A stretch of 64,000 nucleotides of DNA from Micrococcales bacterium (lineage in GTDB: Bacteria; Actinomycetota; Actinomycetes; S36-B12; UBA10799), in assembly GCA_016719135.1 (NCBI GenBank), contig JADKAV010000002.1, forward strand, positions 124,001 through 188,000, in the 5' to 3' direction. Positions 52,520-62,416 of this stretch are shown piece after piece. Numbering within the stretch: the first letter of the stretch is position 1; each line of letters starts with the position of its first letter. Under the pieces are notes generated by a model. That model made no database searches, had not been told where the DNA came from, and saw only the letters and a program-made list of their open reading frames with translations. The position numbers and the translations under genes are program-made.

Positions 52520-53887
52520 CTACCGGCCGTCCGAGGCCCACGCCACCGCCTGCGCGACCTTGTCCGCGATGTCGACACTGGTCGCCGGGAACAGGGCCAG
52601 CCTGCCCGCCTGCCCGTGGACCAACGCTGCAGATGCGGCGATCTGGGCGATCTGTCGAAGGTCGGGTTCGGTCCCCACGAAATGCCGCGCCAGCATGCCG
52701 CCCAGCAGTCCGGACAGGACATCACCACTTCCGGCTGCGGCCAGATTGGGACTGCTGTGGGTGTTGATGAAGACATGGCCGTCAGGGGTCGCGACCACAG
52801 TCACCGAACCCTTGAGCAGGACCACGACGCCGAGGTGTGCCGCGGCGTCCCGGACCGCGGCAATCCGGTCCTCCCCCAGCGTGAATCCAAGCCGGGCGAA
52901 CTCGCCTTCGTGCGGGGTGATCACCACCGGACCAGCGGTGATCTTGGTCAACGCTTCCGCATCGAGCACGACCGGCTTGCCGGAGCCCAGAGCTACGTCG
53001 ACGGCCTTCTGCAGTCGACCCTCGTCAGCGAGGCCCGGGCCGACCACGTAAGCGTCGGTACGACCGGCGGACGCCACGACATCCGGAAAACCGCCGACCG
53101 CCGAGCGGACCATTCCGACGCCGCTGTGGCGGGCGCCGGCCGTGCACAACTGCCCTGCGCCCGGGTACTTCTGCGAGCCGGCCTCGATGCTGACGACGCC
53201 ACGGGTGTACTTGTTGTCCCGGAATCCGGGTCTCGGAAACAGCCGCGCGGCGTCATGGCGCTCAACCACCACGACGGTTGCCGGTGGCAAAGTCGCAGCC
53301 AGCCCGATGTCCACCAGGTGCACCTGGCCACACACATCCGGGCGCAGGACAACCCCTGGCTTCAAGGTCCCGAAAGTGACGGTGTGGTCCGCGCGCCACA
53401 CCTCACCTGGAACCTCGCCGGTGTCCGGCTGCAGTCCACTGGGCAGATCCACAGCGATGGTGAGTTCGGCGTGGACCGTGTCTCGGATCGCGACCGCGTT
53501 AGCCCGCAGCGGCCCGCTTCCGCCGATTCCCACCACCGCGTCGAGCACGACGTCCGCACCGCGGGCTTGACGCACAGCGGCACCCTCGCGCAAGGCCGCC
53601 TTGAGGCCGGCCGGGTGGAGGGTGTCCGCGGTCGCCACGATGTCCACCGCAACCCCACGGCGAGCCAGTTGTGAGGCGGCGAAGAGGGCGTCCCCGCCGT
53701 TGTTTCCCGAGCCAGCAACCACGCACAGCCGAATCCCACTGATCCGGCCGAAGTGCTCTTTGATGAGTTTGGCCGTTGTCGCCGCCAACCCGGTCGCGGC
53801 GCGTTGCATGAGCGCACCCTGCGCCATCTGCGCCATCAGCGCCTCTTCGGCTACCCGGATGGTCGAGACATCGTGGACGGGTTTCAT
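52520..53887 (-). CDS. nnr: Bifunctional NAD(P)HX epimerase / ADP-dependent NAD(P)HX dehydratase
   Basis: Repairs hydrated NAD(P)H. 455 residues, fusion of two domains. N-terminal YjeF_N epimerase with VVAGSGNNGGDAL (57-69) and AVDLPSGLQPDTGEV; C-terminal ribokinase-like dehydratase with NKYTRGVVSIEAGS, PVVITPHEGEFARL, LLKGSVTVVATP and NLAAAGSGDVLSGLLGG, carrying the catalytic Asp. ATG 53887 has GGAG upstream. The long in-frame extension toward 54346 is antisense to eno and is rejected. Between eno and alr on the same strand. Confidence 0.94.
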   Translation of the reverse strand: MKPVHDVSTIRVAEEALMAQMAQGALMQRAATGLAATTAKLIKEHFGRISGIRLCVVAGSGNNGGDALFAASQLARRGVAVDIVATADTLHPAGLKAALREGAAVRQARGADVVLDAVVGIGGSGPLRANAVAIRDTVHAELTIAVDLPSGLQPDTGEVPGEVWRADHTVTFGTLKPGVVLRPDVCGQVHLVDIGLAATLPPATVVVVERHDAARLFPRPGFRDNKYTRGVVSIEAGSQKYPGAGQLCTAGARHSGVGMVRSAVGGFPDVVASAGRTDAYVVGPGLADEGRLQKAVDVALGSGKPVVLDAEALTKITAGPVVITPHEGEFARLGFTLGEDRIAAVRDAAAHLGVVVLLKGSVTVVATPDGHVFINTHSSPNLAAAGSGDVLSGLLGGMLARHFVGTEPDLRQIAQIAASAALVHGQAGRLALFPATSVDIADKVAQAVAWASDGR

Positions 53888-53943
53888 AGCTCCATCGTGT
53901 CCGACGCCCGGTCTCATTGCAGCGCGCCGCTCACACCCGCGGA

Positions 53944-55221
53944 CTACCCCTGAAAGCGTGGGAATGCCGTGCGACCGCTGTACACCGCGGCATCGTCGAG
54001 TTCTTCTTCGATCCGCAGCAACTGGTTGTACTTGGCGACCCGCTCGGAGCGCGCCGGGGCGCCGGTCTTGATCTGCCCGCAGTCGGTGGCGACGGCGAGG
54101 TCGGCGATCGTGGTGTCCTCGGTCTCGCCGGAACGGTGGCTCATCATGCACGTGAAGCCGGCGCGATGTGCCATGTTGACCGCGTCCAGGGTCTCGGTCA
54201 AGGAGCCGATCTGGTTGACCTTCACCAGCAGAGCGTTGGCAGCGGCCCGCCCAATTCCGTCGGCCAGGCGCACCGGGTTGGTCACGAACAAGTCGTCGCC
54301 GACGAGTTGGACCCGCTCGCCGATGTGTGAGGTCAGGTCGACCCATCCCTCCCAGTCGTCCTCGGACAGCGGGTCCTCGATCGACACCAACGGGTAGTTG
54401 TCCAGCAGGGAGCCGTAATAAGCTGCGAGTTCGGCGCTGGTCTTCGAGGAGCCCTCGAACGTGTAGGTGCCGTCGCTGTGGAACTCGGTGGCCGCTACAT
54501 CCAGGGCCAGGGCGATGTCGCTGCCCAGCGAGAAACCAGCCGCCTCCACCGCCTCCCCGATCAGATCGAGGGCATCACGGTTGCTGGGCAGGTCGGGGGC
54601 GAAACCGCCTTCGTCGCCGAGACCGGTGGACAGCCCGCGCTTCTTCAGCACTGCCTTCAGTGCGTGGTACACCTCGGCACCCATCCGCAGTGCCGTATTG
54701 AAGTCGGGGGCACCGATCGGGGCGATCATGAACTCTTGGATATCCACCCCGGTGTCGGCGTGAGCACCGCCGTTGACGATGTTCATCATCGGGACCGGCA
54801 GCACATGCGCTTGCGGGCCGCCGAGGTAGCGGAACAAAGGCAGGTCCGCGGATTCGGCCGCTGCGCGGGCCACCGCGAGGGAGACGCCCAGGATCGCGTT
54901 CGCCCCCAAGCGGTTCTTGTTGGGGGTGGCGTCGAGGTCGATCATCAGTTGATCGATCAATCGCTGTTCGGAGGCCTCGCAGCCCTCGACCTCCGGCGCG
55001 ATGACGTCTTCGACCGCGGCCACGGCCTCCAGCACGCCCTTGCCGAGGTACCGCTGCCCGCCGTCCCGCTTCTCGGAGGCCTCGAAGGCACCTGTCGATG
55101 CGCCGCTGGGGACGGCTGCCCTTCCCAACGAACCGTCGTCGAGGCCGACCTCGACCTCCACCGTGGGGTTGCCCCGGGAATCCAGAATCTCCCGCGCGAT
55201 GACTGCCTCGATAACCGCCAC
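53944..55221 (-). CDS. eno: Enolase
   Basis: 2-phosphoglycerate to phosphoenolpyruvate in glycolysis; also degradosome-associated in many bacteria. 425 residues: AREILDSRGNPTVEVEV, GASTGAFEA, GLGDEGGFAPDL, LALDVAATEF, SIEDPLSEDDW, GDDLFVTNP and the catalytic VKVNQIGSLTE and MSHRSGETEDTTIADLAV. GTG 55221 is chosen: AAGGAGG lies just upstream, one of the best ribosome-binding sites in the window. Confidence 0.98.
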   Translation of the reverse strand: MAVIEAVIAREILDSRGNPTVEVEVGLDDGSLGRAAVPSGASTGAFEASEKRDGGQRYLGKGVLEAVAAVEDVIAPEVEGCEASEQRLIDQLMIDLDATPNKNRLGANAILGVSLAVARAAAESADLPLFRYLGGPQAHVLPVPMMNIVNGGAHADTGVDIQEFMIAPIGAPDFNTALRMGAEVYHALKAVLKKRGLSTGLGDEGGFAPDLPSNRDALDLIGEAVEAAGFSLGSDIALALDVAATEFHSDGTYTFEGSSKTSAELAAYYGSLLDNYPLVSIEDPLSEDDWEGWVDLTSHIGERVQLVGDDLFVTNPVRLADGIGRAAANALLVKVNQIGSLTETLDAVNMAHRAGFTCMMSHRSGETEDTTIADLAVATDCGQIKTGAPARSERVAKYNQLLRIEEELDDAAVYSGRTAFPRFQG

Positions 55222-55316
55222 AATTCCTCCTTGGGTCGCCTGACCCGAGCCTAGCGGCACCCCCCGCCACACACCCGTGCCGGTTTGGATGGTGACCAGT
55301 CGGTGAACTCGACGGG

Positions 55317-56027
55317 CTACCAGCGCAGGGCGGGATTCCGGCTGAACATCACTTTGCCGCTGCCGGTGGCCGTGAGGGTGATGTTGTCCACTCCGGGATC
55401 GTCCGGAGTGACCGCGCGCAGGGTGACCTTGGAACCCTTGACCTTGCCTTCCATCCTGGCCTCTACGTACGGGCTTGAGGACTCGGTCTCGGTCTCCGTG
55501 TGGCAGCCACCGAAGTCGTCCTGCCGGTTCGTAGTCTTGGTCACGGGCACGTAGCCCTCAGCCGTGACCAGCACTGTCTTGTCCTCGAGTTTGATCTTGC
55601 GCCCCTTGCCCAGTTTCCGGAAGTCGCGCTTCGGGCCTCCGATTCCGATCTTGACGTCGGCAGTGAGCGTGCCGCTGCTGTGCCAATCGATGGCCGTGCA
55701 CGGGTTCCAGGAAACGGCGGGAATGTTGCCGGTGACCGTGTAGTTGATCCTCACAGTCCCACTGGGCGCTTTCTGCCATCCGTAGGCGTCACCGGCTCCC
55801 AGGTAGAGCTTCCCACCGCGGCCCGAGAAGTCGACCGTGTACGTGACCGTCTCGGAGCCACCCGTGTCGTATGCCTTCTGCTCGGTGAAGGTGTATGTGC
55901 CGGCGGCATTGGCCCGCACCGGCTTGTACTCGGCCGGCCCGTGCTTCTTTCCGGCATACGCGGGGGTCGCCACCAATCCGATGGTGCAGACTCCGGCGAC
56001 GGCAGCAACTCCGAGTGGACGCAACAT
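55317..56027 (-). CDS. Secreted protein of unknown function
   Basis: 236 residues with a signal peptide (1-25, ending TPAYAG). The mature part is rich in Lys, Gly, Thr and Val and reads as beta-strands (TYTFTEQKAYDTGGSETV, VTYTVDFSGRGGKLYLG, TVRINYTVTGNIP). Two cysteines (WNPCTAIDW, GGCHTETETE) could form one disulfide. No known domain recognised. ATG 56027 follows AAGGAG. It sits alone between mazG and eno. Confidence 0.7.
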   Translation of the reverse strand: MLRPLGVAAVAGVCTIGLVATPAYAGKKHGPAEYKPVRANAAGTYTFTEQKAYDTGGSETVTYTVDFSGRGGKLYLGAGDAYGWQKAPSGTVRINYTVTGNIPAVSWNPCTAIDWHSSGTLTADVKIGIGGPKRDFRKLGKGRKIKLEDKTVLVTAEGYVPVTKTTNRQDDFGGCHTETETESSSPYVEARMEGKVKGSKVTLRAVTPDDPGVDNITLTATGSGKVMFSRNPALRW

Positions 56028-56214
56028 GTGATCTCCTTGGCTCGCGATCCCATTAGTCCATCCGCCGCACGCCCGCGACAAGTCATCCCTTCGGTCGACA
56101 AGTGGTCGGCTTGGTCGGGCCGTCGTTCGCCAATGGCTCGCCTGCGGTGCTCGGGGCGTGTCCACGGGCCAGGATGCCGCCGCGCAGGAGGCGCCGGCCG
56201 GGGCCGCCACCGCT

Positions 56215-56865
56215 TCAACCGCCGCCGGACTCCCGGGCGACCAACCCGTCCCGCAGCCCGATGGCCGCCCGGCGGGTCGCCTCGTCGGCATCGATCCCGC
56301 TCAGGCGTGCGGCGGCGACCAGACCGAGGATGGCCTGGCCCACGTCCATCTCGTCGAGCAACGCCACGATCCGTGGATCGGGCTTAGGCACCTCGACCCC
56401 GCCCTTGTCAGCCCGGTGCAGCAACTTCTCGATCAGGGGGATGGCCGGCATCGCCATGGGGACTCCGTCTGTGACAGACGTGCGCCCCTTCTCCCGGCGC
56501 TTGCGTTCGAACCAGGCGGCTTCCACGTCCCCGGCAGTCTGCGCCGTCTCGTCGCCGAACACGTGGGGGTGGCGCGCCACAAGTTTGTCCGCGATGCCAG
56601 CGGCCACGTCGTCGATGTCGAACGGCGCATCCGACTCCTGGCCGATACGCGCGTGGAAGACCACCTGCAGAAGCAGATCGCCCAGTTCCTCGATCAGCGC
56701 GTCCCGGTCGTCGGCGTCGATGGCCTCGATCGTCTCGTAGGTCTCCTCGACCAGGTACTGGACCAGGCTCTCGTGGGTCTGCTCGGCATCCCACGGGCAT
56801 CCCCCCGGGGAACGCAGCCGATCCATCACGGCCACCAGTTCCAGCAGCCGGGAGCCGCGGGTCAC
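56215..56865 (-). CDS. mazG: Nucleoside triphosphate pyrophosphohydrolase MazG
   Basis: House-cleaning NTP hydrolase, 216 residues. MazG core: LRSPGGCPWDAEQTHESL, YLVEETYETIEAID with the EExxE metal motif, and EELGDLLLQVVFHARI with the second EExxD motif. A shorter C-terminal segment replaces the second MazG domain of E. coli. GTG 56865 is chosen because it overlaps the stop of the lipoprotein gene (GTGA); the open frame extends further but inside that gene. Confidence 0.93.
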   Translation of the reverse strand: MTRGSRLLELVAVMDRLRSPGGCPWDAEQTHESLVQYLVEETYETIEAIDADDRDALIEELGDLLLQVVFHARIGQESDAPFDIDDVAAGIADKLVARHPHVFGDETAQTAGDVEAAWFERKRREKGRTSVTDGVPMAMPAIPLIEKLLHRADKGGVEVPKPDPRIVALLDEMDVGQAILGLVAAARLSGIDADEATRRAAIGLRDGLVARESGGG

Positions 56866-57479
56866 TGTTGTTGCTGCTGCAACTGGCTCAAAGGATCGCC
56901 GCCACCGACGACCGGCGTGGAAAGGTCGTCGGGCAGCGATCCGACGGACAACTGCTGGGCGTCCCACGTGCCGAATCTGGGACTCACCTGCGGCTGCACC
57001 TCGTCGCTGAGCTGCTGCACCTGGACCAGCAGGCCCGACTGACCGCTCGGGTCTTCACCGGTGATGGTCGTCTTGCTGATGGCCTCGACCAGCAGCGAGG
57101 TCCGCACCACGTCGGGAATCTGCTCGGGCAGCACACCGGACTGCAACGCACCCTGCTCCAGCGCCTCGCGGCCACCGGCACGCTCTTCCTCTTCGGCGAT
57201 CGCCGCGTCGACTTCACCCTTGGTCACATCCACGCCCCGACGGGCTGCCAGCTCGTCGACGAGTTCGGCCACCACCCAGCGCGAGATCAGGGCCTGCGAC
57301 ACCTGCGGGCTGCCCGGGATTCCGAGCCGCTGCGTCAATGTCGTGGCTGCGTCGGCCAGTTGCGAATCGGTCAGTCGTTGCTCACCGACGACCGCTGCCG
57401 AGCCCGCCAGGTTCTGCCCGCAACCGGCCAGGGCGAAGCCCGCCACCAGCAGAAGGGGGATCCATCGCTTGACCGCCAC
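56862..57479 (-). CDS. SurA N-terminal-like lipoprotein
   Basis: 205 residues. Lipoprotein signal with lipobox LAGC (Cys at residue 20), then a helical domain (QRLTDSQLADAATTLTQRLG, VVAELVDELAARRGVDVTKGEVDAAIAEEE) like the chaperone part of SurA/PrsA but with no parvulin PPIase domain. Ends in a Gln run (QLQQQQQ). Probably a membrane-attached folding factor at the cell surface. Lies 2 bases after mfd and overlaps mazG by 4, so it is in one operon with both. Confidence 0.8.
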   Translation of the reverse strand: MAVKRWIPLLLVAGFALAGCGQNLAGSAAVVGEQRLTDSQLADAATTLTQRLGIPGSPQVSQALISRWVVAELVDELAARRGVDVTKGEVDAAIAEEEERAGGREALEQGALQSGVLPEQIPDVVRTSLLVEAISKTTITGEDPSGQSGLLVQVQQLSDEVQPQVSPRFGTWDAQQLSVGSLPDDLSTPVVGGGDPLSQLQQQQQ

Positions 57480-57481
57480 GC

Positions 57482-60400
57482 CTACTCCCTCGAGGTGTCC
57501 AGTACCGACTCGATCAGACTACGCGCCCACTGGATCAAAGCGTGGTCGGCCAGGGGTTTGGCGCCGAAGCCGCCGTCGGTCGGCCGCGGTACCAGAACCG
57601 TGCCGGAGGCCGCCTTGTAGATGCTGCCCGGATACAACCGGCTCAGTCGCAAGGTCCTGCTCTCCAGCAGATGGACCGGCGCCATCCGCACCCGGGTCCC
57701 GGCCATGACGATGTCGGTGATCCCTGCCGCCCGGGCCAGCAACCGCAACCGGGCCACCTCGACCAGCACGGTCACCGGCTCCGGCAACGGGCCATACCTG
57801 TCGATCATCTCTTCGACGAATTCAGTCACCTGCGACTCCGAGGTCGCCTGCGCCAAGGTGGTGTAGGCCATGAGCCGCAGCCGCTCATCCGGGACGTAAT
57901 CATGCGGAAGATGGGCGTTGAGCGGCAGCTCGATGCGGACCTCGGGGATCTCCTCCTCATGCTCCCCACGCACGGCGGCCAGCGCCTCCCCGACCATGCG
58001 CACGTACAGGTCGAAGCCGATGTTAGCGATGTGCCCGGACTGCTCGCCGCCCAGCAGGTTGCCCGCGCCGCGGATCTCCAGGTCCTTCATCGCCACCGCC
58101 ATTCCGGAGCCGAGGTCCGTGTGGGCCGCAATCGTCTCCAACCGGTCGTGCGCGGTCTGGGTCAACGGCTTCTCCGGCGGGTACAGGAAATATGCGTAGG
58201 CGCGTTCCCGACCGCGACCGACCCGGCCGCGCAGCTGGTGCAACTGCGAAAGCCCGAATGCGTCGGCACGCTCGACGATCAGGGTGTTGGCGTTGGGGAT
58301 GTCCATCCCGGACTCCACGATGGTCGTGCACACCAGCACGTCGATGCGGCCTTCCCAGAAGTCCACCACGGTCTGTTCGAGGACCGCCTCGGGCATCTGC
58401 CCATGTGCGTAGGCGATCCGCGCCTCCGGAACCAGTTCGGCCAGTTTCGCCGTCGCCCGGGCGATCGACTCGACCCGGTTGTGGATGAAGAAGACCTGCC
58501 CCTCGCGCATGAGCTCTCGGTGGATCGCCGCGGCGATCTGTTTGTGGTCGTACGGCCCGACGAACGTGAGCACCGGCAGCCGATCTTCTGGCGGGGTTGC
58601 GATCGTCGAGATCTCGCGGATTCCGGTCACCGCCATCTCCAGCGTGCGCGGGATCGGCGTAGCCGACATGCTCAGCACGTCGACCGAGGTCCGCAGCGCC
58701 TTGACGTGCTCCTTGTGTTCGACGCCGAACCGCTGCTCCTCATCGACGATGAGCAGCCCCAGCTCAGGAATGCGGGTCTTGGTGCTGAGCAGGCGATGCG
58801 TGGCGATGACCACGTCGACCTTGCCGTCAGCCAGGCCCTGCAGGATCCGTTCGGCCTCCGCGTCGGTCTGGAACCGCGACAGGGCCTCGACCCGCACCGG
58901 GAAGGACGCGAACCGCTCGGAGAATGTGTTGAAGTGCTGCTTCACCAGCAGCGTGGTGGGCACCAGGACGGCGACCTGCTTGCCCTCCTGCACCGCCTTG
59001 AACGCCGCCCGCACCGCGATCTCGGTCTTGCCGAAGCCGACGTCCCCACAGATCAGGCGGTCCATCGGAACCGGCTTGCGCATGTCGGCTTTGACCTCGT
59101 CGATGGTGACCAACTGGTCCGGGGTCTCCTGGTAGGGGAACGCGTCCTCGAGTTCCCGCTGCCACGGTGTGTCGGGGCCGAACTCGTGGCCGCGGGTGGC
59201 CTGCCGCGCGGCATATAGCTTGACGAGTTGGGCGGCGATCTCCCGCATCGCCTTCTTGGCCTTCGACTTCGCCTTCTGCCAGTCGGCGCCGCCGAGTCGG
59301 TGCACCGAAGGCGCTTCACCGCCGACATATCGGGTGACCTGGTCGAGCTGATCGGTCGGCACGTAGAGGCGGTCGGCGGGCTGCCCGCGTTTGCTCGCCG
59401 CGTACTCCAGCACCAGGTACTCACGCACAGAACCCGCCACGGTGCGTTGGGTCATCTCCAGGTACCGCCCGACACCATGCTGGCTGTGCACGACGAAGTC
59501 GCCGGGTTTCAGAGTCAGCGGGTCCAGTGCTTTGCGGCGTTTCGCGGGCAGTTTTGTCACCGCAGTGCTGGAGGTACCGGTGATGTCACGTTCGGTCACC
59601 AGCACGACCTGCTCGGTGCTGAAACCGTTGGTCAGGCGTGCCTTGACGATGTGCACGATCGGGTCGAGTGCAGAATCTGTGAGCAGACGCACGGCAACGT
59701 CCTGCGCGGCCAGTTGTTCAGCCAGGCGTTGCGCCGGACCCGCCGCTCCCATAGCGATCACCACCGGTATCCCAGCCGCGACCGCCGCGCGGCAATCGGT
59801 GGCCAAAGCGCCGACATCACCGCGGTATGCCGGGGCTGGCTTGAGGCCGGCTGCGACCGCGCCCAGAGTGCCGAGGCCGCTGACCGGCAACTGGCGCTCA
59901 TGGGCCTGCGCGCGCAACTGTTCGGTGCTGCGGTAAGCGGCCTGGGACAGGTCCAGCGGAACCGCATTTCCGACCGCGGCGTTGTGCCACCCAGCCTGCA
60001 GGAACTCCTCGGAGGTGCGCGCGAGATCCACGGCGCGGGCCTCGATGCGTTCGGGACCGACGTTGACAACAGGCGTTCCGGCCGGCAGCAGGTCGAGCAG
60101 AGTGATCATCCGATCGGCGAGAACAGGTGCCAGCGACTCCATGCCCTCCACCGGCGTCCCGGAGGCGATGTCGCCGAGCACGTCGGCGATGTGCGGGTAC
60201 CTGTCCACCAGCGACTTGGCACGCACACGCACCTCGTCGGTGAGCATCAATTCACGGCAGATGGGGATTCTCAGCGGCTCTTTGCGCACCTCCAGCGTTC
60301 GCTGGTCCGAAACCGCGAACGCACGCAGTTCCTCCACCTCGTCGCCGAAGAACTCGATGCGGGTGGGGTGTTCCTGGGTCGGCGCGAAGACGTCGATGAT

Positions 60401-60931
60401 GCCGCCGCGCACGGCGAACTGGCCGCGGCGCTCGACCATGGTCACCCGCTCGTAGCCGGCTCGGGCCAGAGCCGCGACCAGGTCGTCGAAACCAGGGTCG
60501 TCGCCAGCAGCCACGACGATGGGCCGTTCGTCGGCGAGCTCGGCGGCGAACGGCTGCATGAGTGCTCTGACCGGCATCACCAGCACCTGCGGCAGGGTGC
60601 CAGCCGCGACGTCGCTGATCACGGCCATGCGCCTGCCCACGGTGTCGGCGGTCGGGCTCAACCGTTCGTGCGGCAGCGTTTCCCACGAAGGAAAGACCGC
60701 TGTGCCGAATCCGAGGTCGGCGATCGCGTTGGACAGCTCTTCGGCCTGCCGACCGGTGGCGGTGATCGCGATCAGGCTGCCGGTGGTCCCTTGCTGCAGG
60801 GCGGCGGCCAGCACGAACGGTTCGGCACCCGGCGTCACGGCCAGGTCCGAGCCACCTTCGGGCAATCGGGACAGCCACTCGCTGATATCGGGGAGGCTGC
60901 CGACACGCGTCGTCACGCCGGCAAGAGTCAC
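57482..60931 (-). CDS. mfd: Transcription-repair coupling factor Mfd
   Basis: Releases RNA polymerase stalled at lesions and recruits UvrA. 1149 residues: UvrB-like N-terminus; RNA polymerase-interaction domain (GDFVVHSQHGVGRY); translocase with Walker A GDVGFGKT (~629-636), DEEQ box (IVDEEQRFG, ~726), SATPIPRTLEMA and GRVGRGRERAYAY; C-terminal TRCF domain (PLNAHLPHDYVPDERLRLMAY). GTG start; TAGATT lies 6 bases upstream, no Shine-Dalgarno. First gene of mfd-lipoprotein-mazG. Confidence 0.97.
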   Translation of the reverse strand: MTLAGVTTRVGSLPDISEWLSRLPEGGSDLAVTPGAEPFVLAAALQQGTTGSLIAITATGRQAEELSNAIADLGFGTAVFPSWETLPHERLSPTADTVGRRMAVISDVAAGTLPQVLVMPVRALMQPFAAELADERPIVVAAGDDPGFDDLVAALARAGYERVTMVERRGQFAVRGGIIDVFAPTQEHPTRIEFFGDEVEELRAFAVSDQRTLEVRKEPLRIPICRELMLTDEVRVRAKSLVDRYPHIADVLGDIASGTPVEGMESLAPVLADRMITLLDLLPAGTPVVNVGPERIEARAVDLARTSEEFLQAGWHNAAVGNAVPLDLSQAAYRSTEQLRAQAHERQLPVSGLGTLGAVAAGLKPAPAYRGDVGALATDCRAAVAAGIPVVIAMGAAGPAQRLAEQLAAQDVAVRLLTDSALDPIVHIVKARLTNGFSTEQVVLVTERDITGTSSTAVTKLPAKRRKALDPLTLKPGDFVVHSQHGVGRYLEMTQRTVAGSVREYLVLEYAASKRGQPADRLYVPTDQLDQVTRYVGGEAPSVHRLGGADWQKAKSKAKKAMREIAAQLVKLYAARQATRGHEFGPDTPWQRELEDAFPYQETPDQLVTIDEVKADMRKPVPMDRLICGDVGFGKTEIAVRAAFKAVQEGKQVAVLVPTTLLVKQHFNTFSERFASFPVRVEALSRFQTDAEAERILQGLADGKVDVVIATHRLLSTKTRIPELGLLIVDEEQRFGVEHKEHVKALRTSVDVLSMSATPIPRTLEMAVTGIREISTIATPPEDRLPVLTFVGPYDHKQIAAAIHRELMREGQVFFIHNRVESIARATAKLAELVPEARIAYAHGQMPEAVLEQTVVDFWEGRIDVLVCTTIVESGMDIPNANTLIVERADAFGLSQLHQLRGRVGRGRERAYAYFLYPPEKPLTQTAHDRLETIAAHTDLGSGMAVAMKDLEIRGAGNLLGGEQSGHIANIGFDLYVRMVGEALAAVRGEHEEEIPEVRIELPLNAHLPHDYVPDERLRLMAYTTLAQATSESQVTEFVEEMIDRYGPLPEPVTVLVEVARLRLLARAAGITDIVMAGTRVRMAPVHLLESRTLRLSRLYPGSIYKAASGTVLVPRPTDGGFGAKPLADHALIQWARSLIESVLDTSRE

Positions 60932-60937
60932 TGTTCC

Positions 60938-60943
60938 AATCTA
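60938..60943 (-). promoter_or_regulatory. -10 element (TAGATT) of mfd
   Basis: TANNNT hexamer 6 bases before the GTG at 60931; no Shine-Dalgarno. Confidence 0.5.
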
Positions 60944-61029
60944 CGTCGGCGGAATCGGCGGGCTCGGGCCGGGAGTTTCCGTTTGCCGGGAAGCTGACGC
61001 CGTTTCGAACAGGTGGCCCCGCCGGTCGG

Positions 61030-61827
61030 TCAGCGAATGTAGTCGATGACCTCCGGGCGAGCGATCACGATGTCGTCGACCCACGGCGGGCGCTTGTTGA
61101 ACTCGATGGTCCGGGCGTCGAGGTGGCCGGCGACCATGCCATGATCGACCGCCACGGCCAGGGGTGCTGCGGCGTCCCACTCCCAGAAGCCACCCTCGTT
61201 GACGTACGCATCCACCCGACCGGCGAGGATCTCACCGACCTTCGCCCCGGCCGACCCGACGTACACGAATTCGACCCCGTGGGTGGTCACCCCGTCAGCA
61301 GCCAGTCGGGCGCGGATCTCGTCGGTCCGGGCCACGAACAACTCCGGCGGCCGGGAACGGGACACCACCACGCGCAGCGGCCGATTCGCCAACGGCTCGA
61401 CCTCGGAGCCGACCGGCTGACCGGTCGTGTAGACGGCTTCCTGGGAAGGCAGGCTGAACGCTGCGGCGGTGAAACCGCTACCCGGGGCGCCGCGCTCCCA
61501 CAGCGCGATCTGCACGGCCCAGTCGCTGCGGCCCTGGCTGTACTCGCTGGTGCCGTCCAGCGGGTCGATGATCCACACGCGGTCGGCGTCGTCGCGCGCA
61601 TCGGAGTCCTTGGCCTCCTCGGACAGGATGGCGTCACCGGGGCGTTCACGGGCGAACTGCTCGGCGAGGAATGACTGACTGGCGGCGTCCGCGACATCCT
61701 TGAGCTCACTGCGACGCGCCTTGTCGCCGGGATCCACCGGGCCGAAATCGGTGCGCAGGTCCAGCAGCAGCCGACCCGCGGCAAGGGACAGTTCTTTGGC
61801 CAGTTCGGCATCGTGGGTGTTCACCAT
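61030..61827 (-). CDS. Inositol-monophosphatase-superfamily phosphatase (CysQ-like)
   Basis: 265 residues, Mg/Li-sensitive phosphatase fold. Metal-binding motifs: LSEEAKD, WIIDPLDGTSEY and WEWDAAAPLAVA. Overall best fit is 3'(2'),5'-bisphosphate (PAP) nucleotidase of the CysQ type; other sugar phosphates are possible. ATG 61827 chosen (an AGGA lies 7 bases upstream), giving a 7-base gap to pth. Third gene of rplY-pth-phosphatase. Confidence 0.82.
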   Translation of the reverse strand: MVNTHDAELAKELSLAAGRLLLDLRTDFGPVDPGDKARRSELKDVADAASQSFLAEQFARERPGDAILSEEAKDSDARDDADRVWIIDPLDGTSEYSQGRSDWAVQIALWERGAPGSGFTAAAFSLPSQEAVYTTGQPVGSEVEPLANRPLRVVVSRSRPPELFVARTDEIRARLAADGVTTHGVEFVYVGSAGAKVGEILAGRVDAYVNEGGFWEWDAAAPLAVAVDHGMVAGHLDARTIEFNKRPPWVDDIVIARPEVIDYIR

Positions 61828-61834
61828 CGGGGTC

Positions 61835-62416
61835 CTATCGGTTGAAGCGGGATTGGGTGGCGTCCAGACCGTTGGCCAGCAGGAATTCGGTGGCATCCGC
61901 GGCCTCGGCGACCATCAGCGCGACCTCTGAGCGTTCCGCCGCGCGGAAGTCGGACAACAGGTAGTCGGCAGGGTCTTGGCGTCCCATCGGGCGCCCGACG
62001 CCGCAGCGCACACGATAGAAGTCGCCGTGCCCCAACGACTTGCGCAGGCTGCGCAGGCCGTTGTGACCGTTGTCCCCGCCGCCATGCTTGACCCGCAGCG
62101 CTCCCAGCGGGATGTCCAACTCGTCGTGGATGACCACAAGATTGTCGGTCTTGGTGAAGTCCAGTACGGCCTTCACCGGCCCGCCGCTCTCGTTCATGTA
62201 GGTCCGGGCTTTGACCAGCACGACGCGACAGTGCTGCGGAGTTCCCACGAATGCGTGCCCCTCGGCGGCATCCGCGTGGGCACGTCGGTGCCGCGCGAAC
62301 TGCAGTCCGAGTCGCCCGGCCAGCTCCTCGACCACCAGGTAGCCGACGTTGTGGCGCGTGCGTTGGTACTCCCGGCCCGGATTGCCCAGCCCGACGACGA
62401 CCCAGCTTTCGGTCAC
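61835..62416 (-). CDS. pth: Peptidyl-tRNA hydrolase
   Basis: Recycles peptidyl-tRNA dropped by ribosomes. 193 residues, standard: VVGLGNPGREYQRTRHNVG with catalytic His22, TYMNESGGPVKAVLDF, VVIHDELDIPLGALRVKHGG and GHNGLRSL. ATG overlaps the rplY stop by 4 bases, the usual rplY-pth pairing. Confidence 0.97.
   Translation of the reverse strand: MTESWVVVGLGNPGREYQRTRHNVGYLVVEELAGRLGLQFARHRRAHADAAEGHAFVGTPQHCRVVLVKARTYMNESGGPVKAVLDFTKTDNLVVIHDELDIPLGALRVKHGGGDNGHNGLRSLRKSLGHGDFYRVRCGVGRPMGRQDPADYLLSDFRAAERSEVALMVAEAADATEFLLANGLDATQSRFNR

Noticed and set aside
53888..54346. Longer start for the NAD(P)HX repair enzyme
   Set aside because: The extension overlaps the end of eno and is Arg/Pro-rich nonsense; ATG 53887 begins the conserved epimerase domain.
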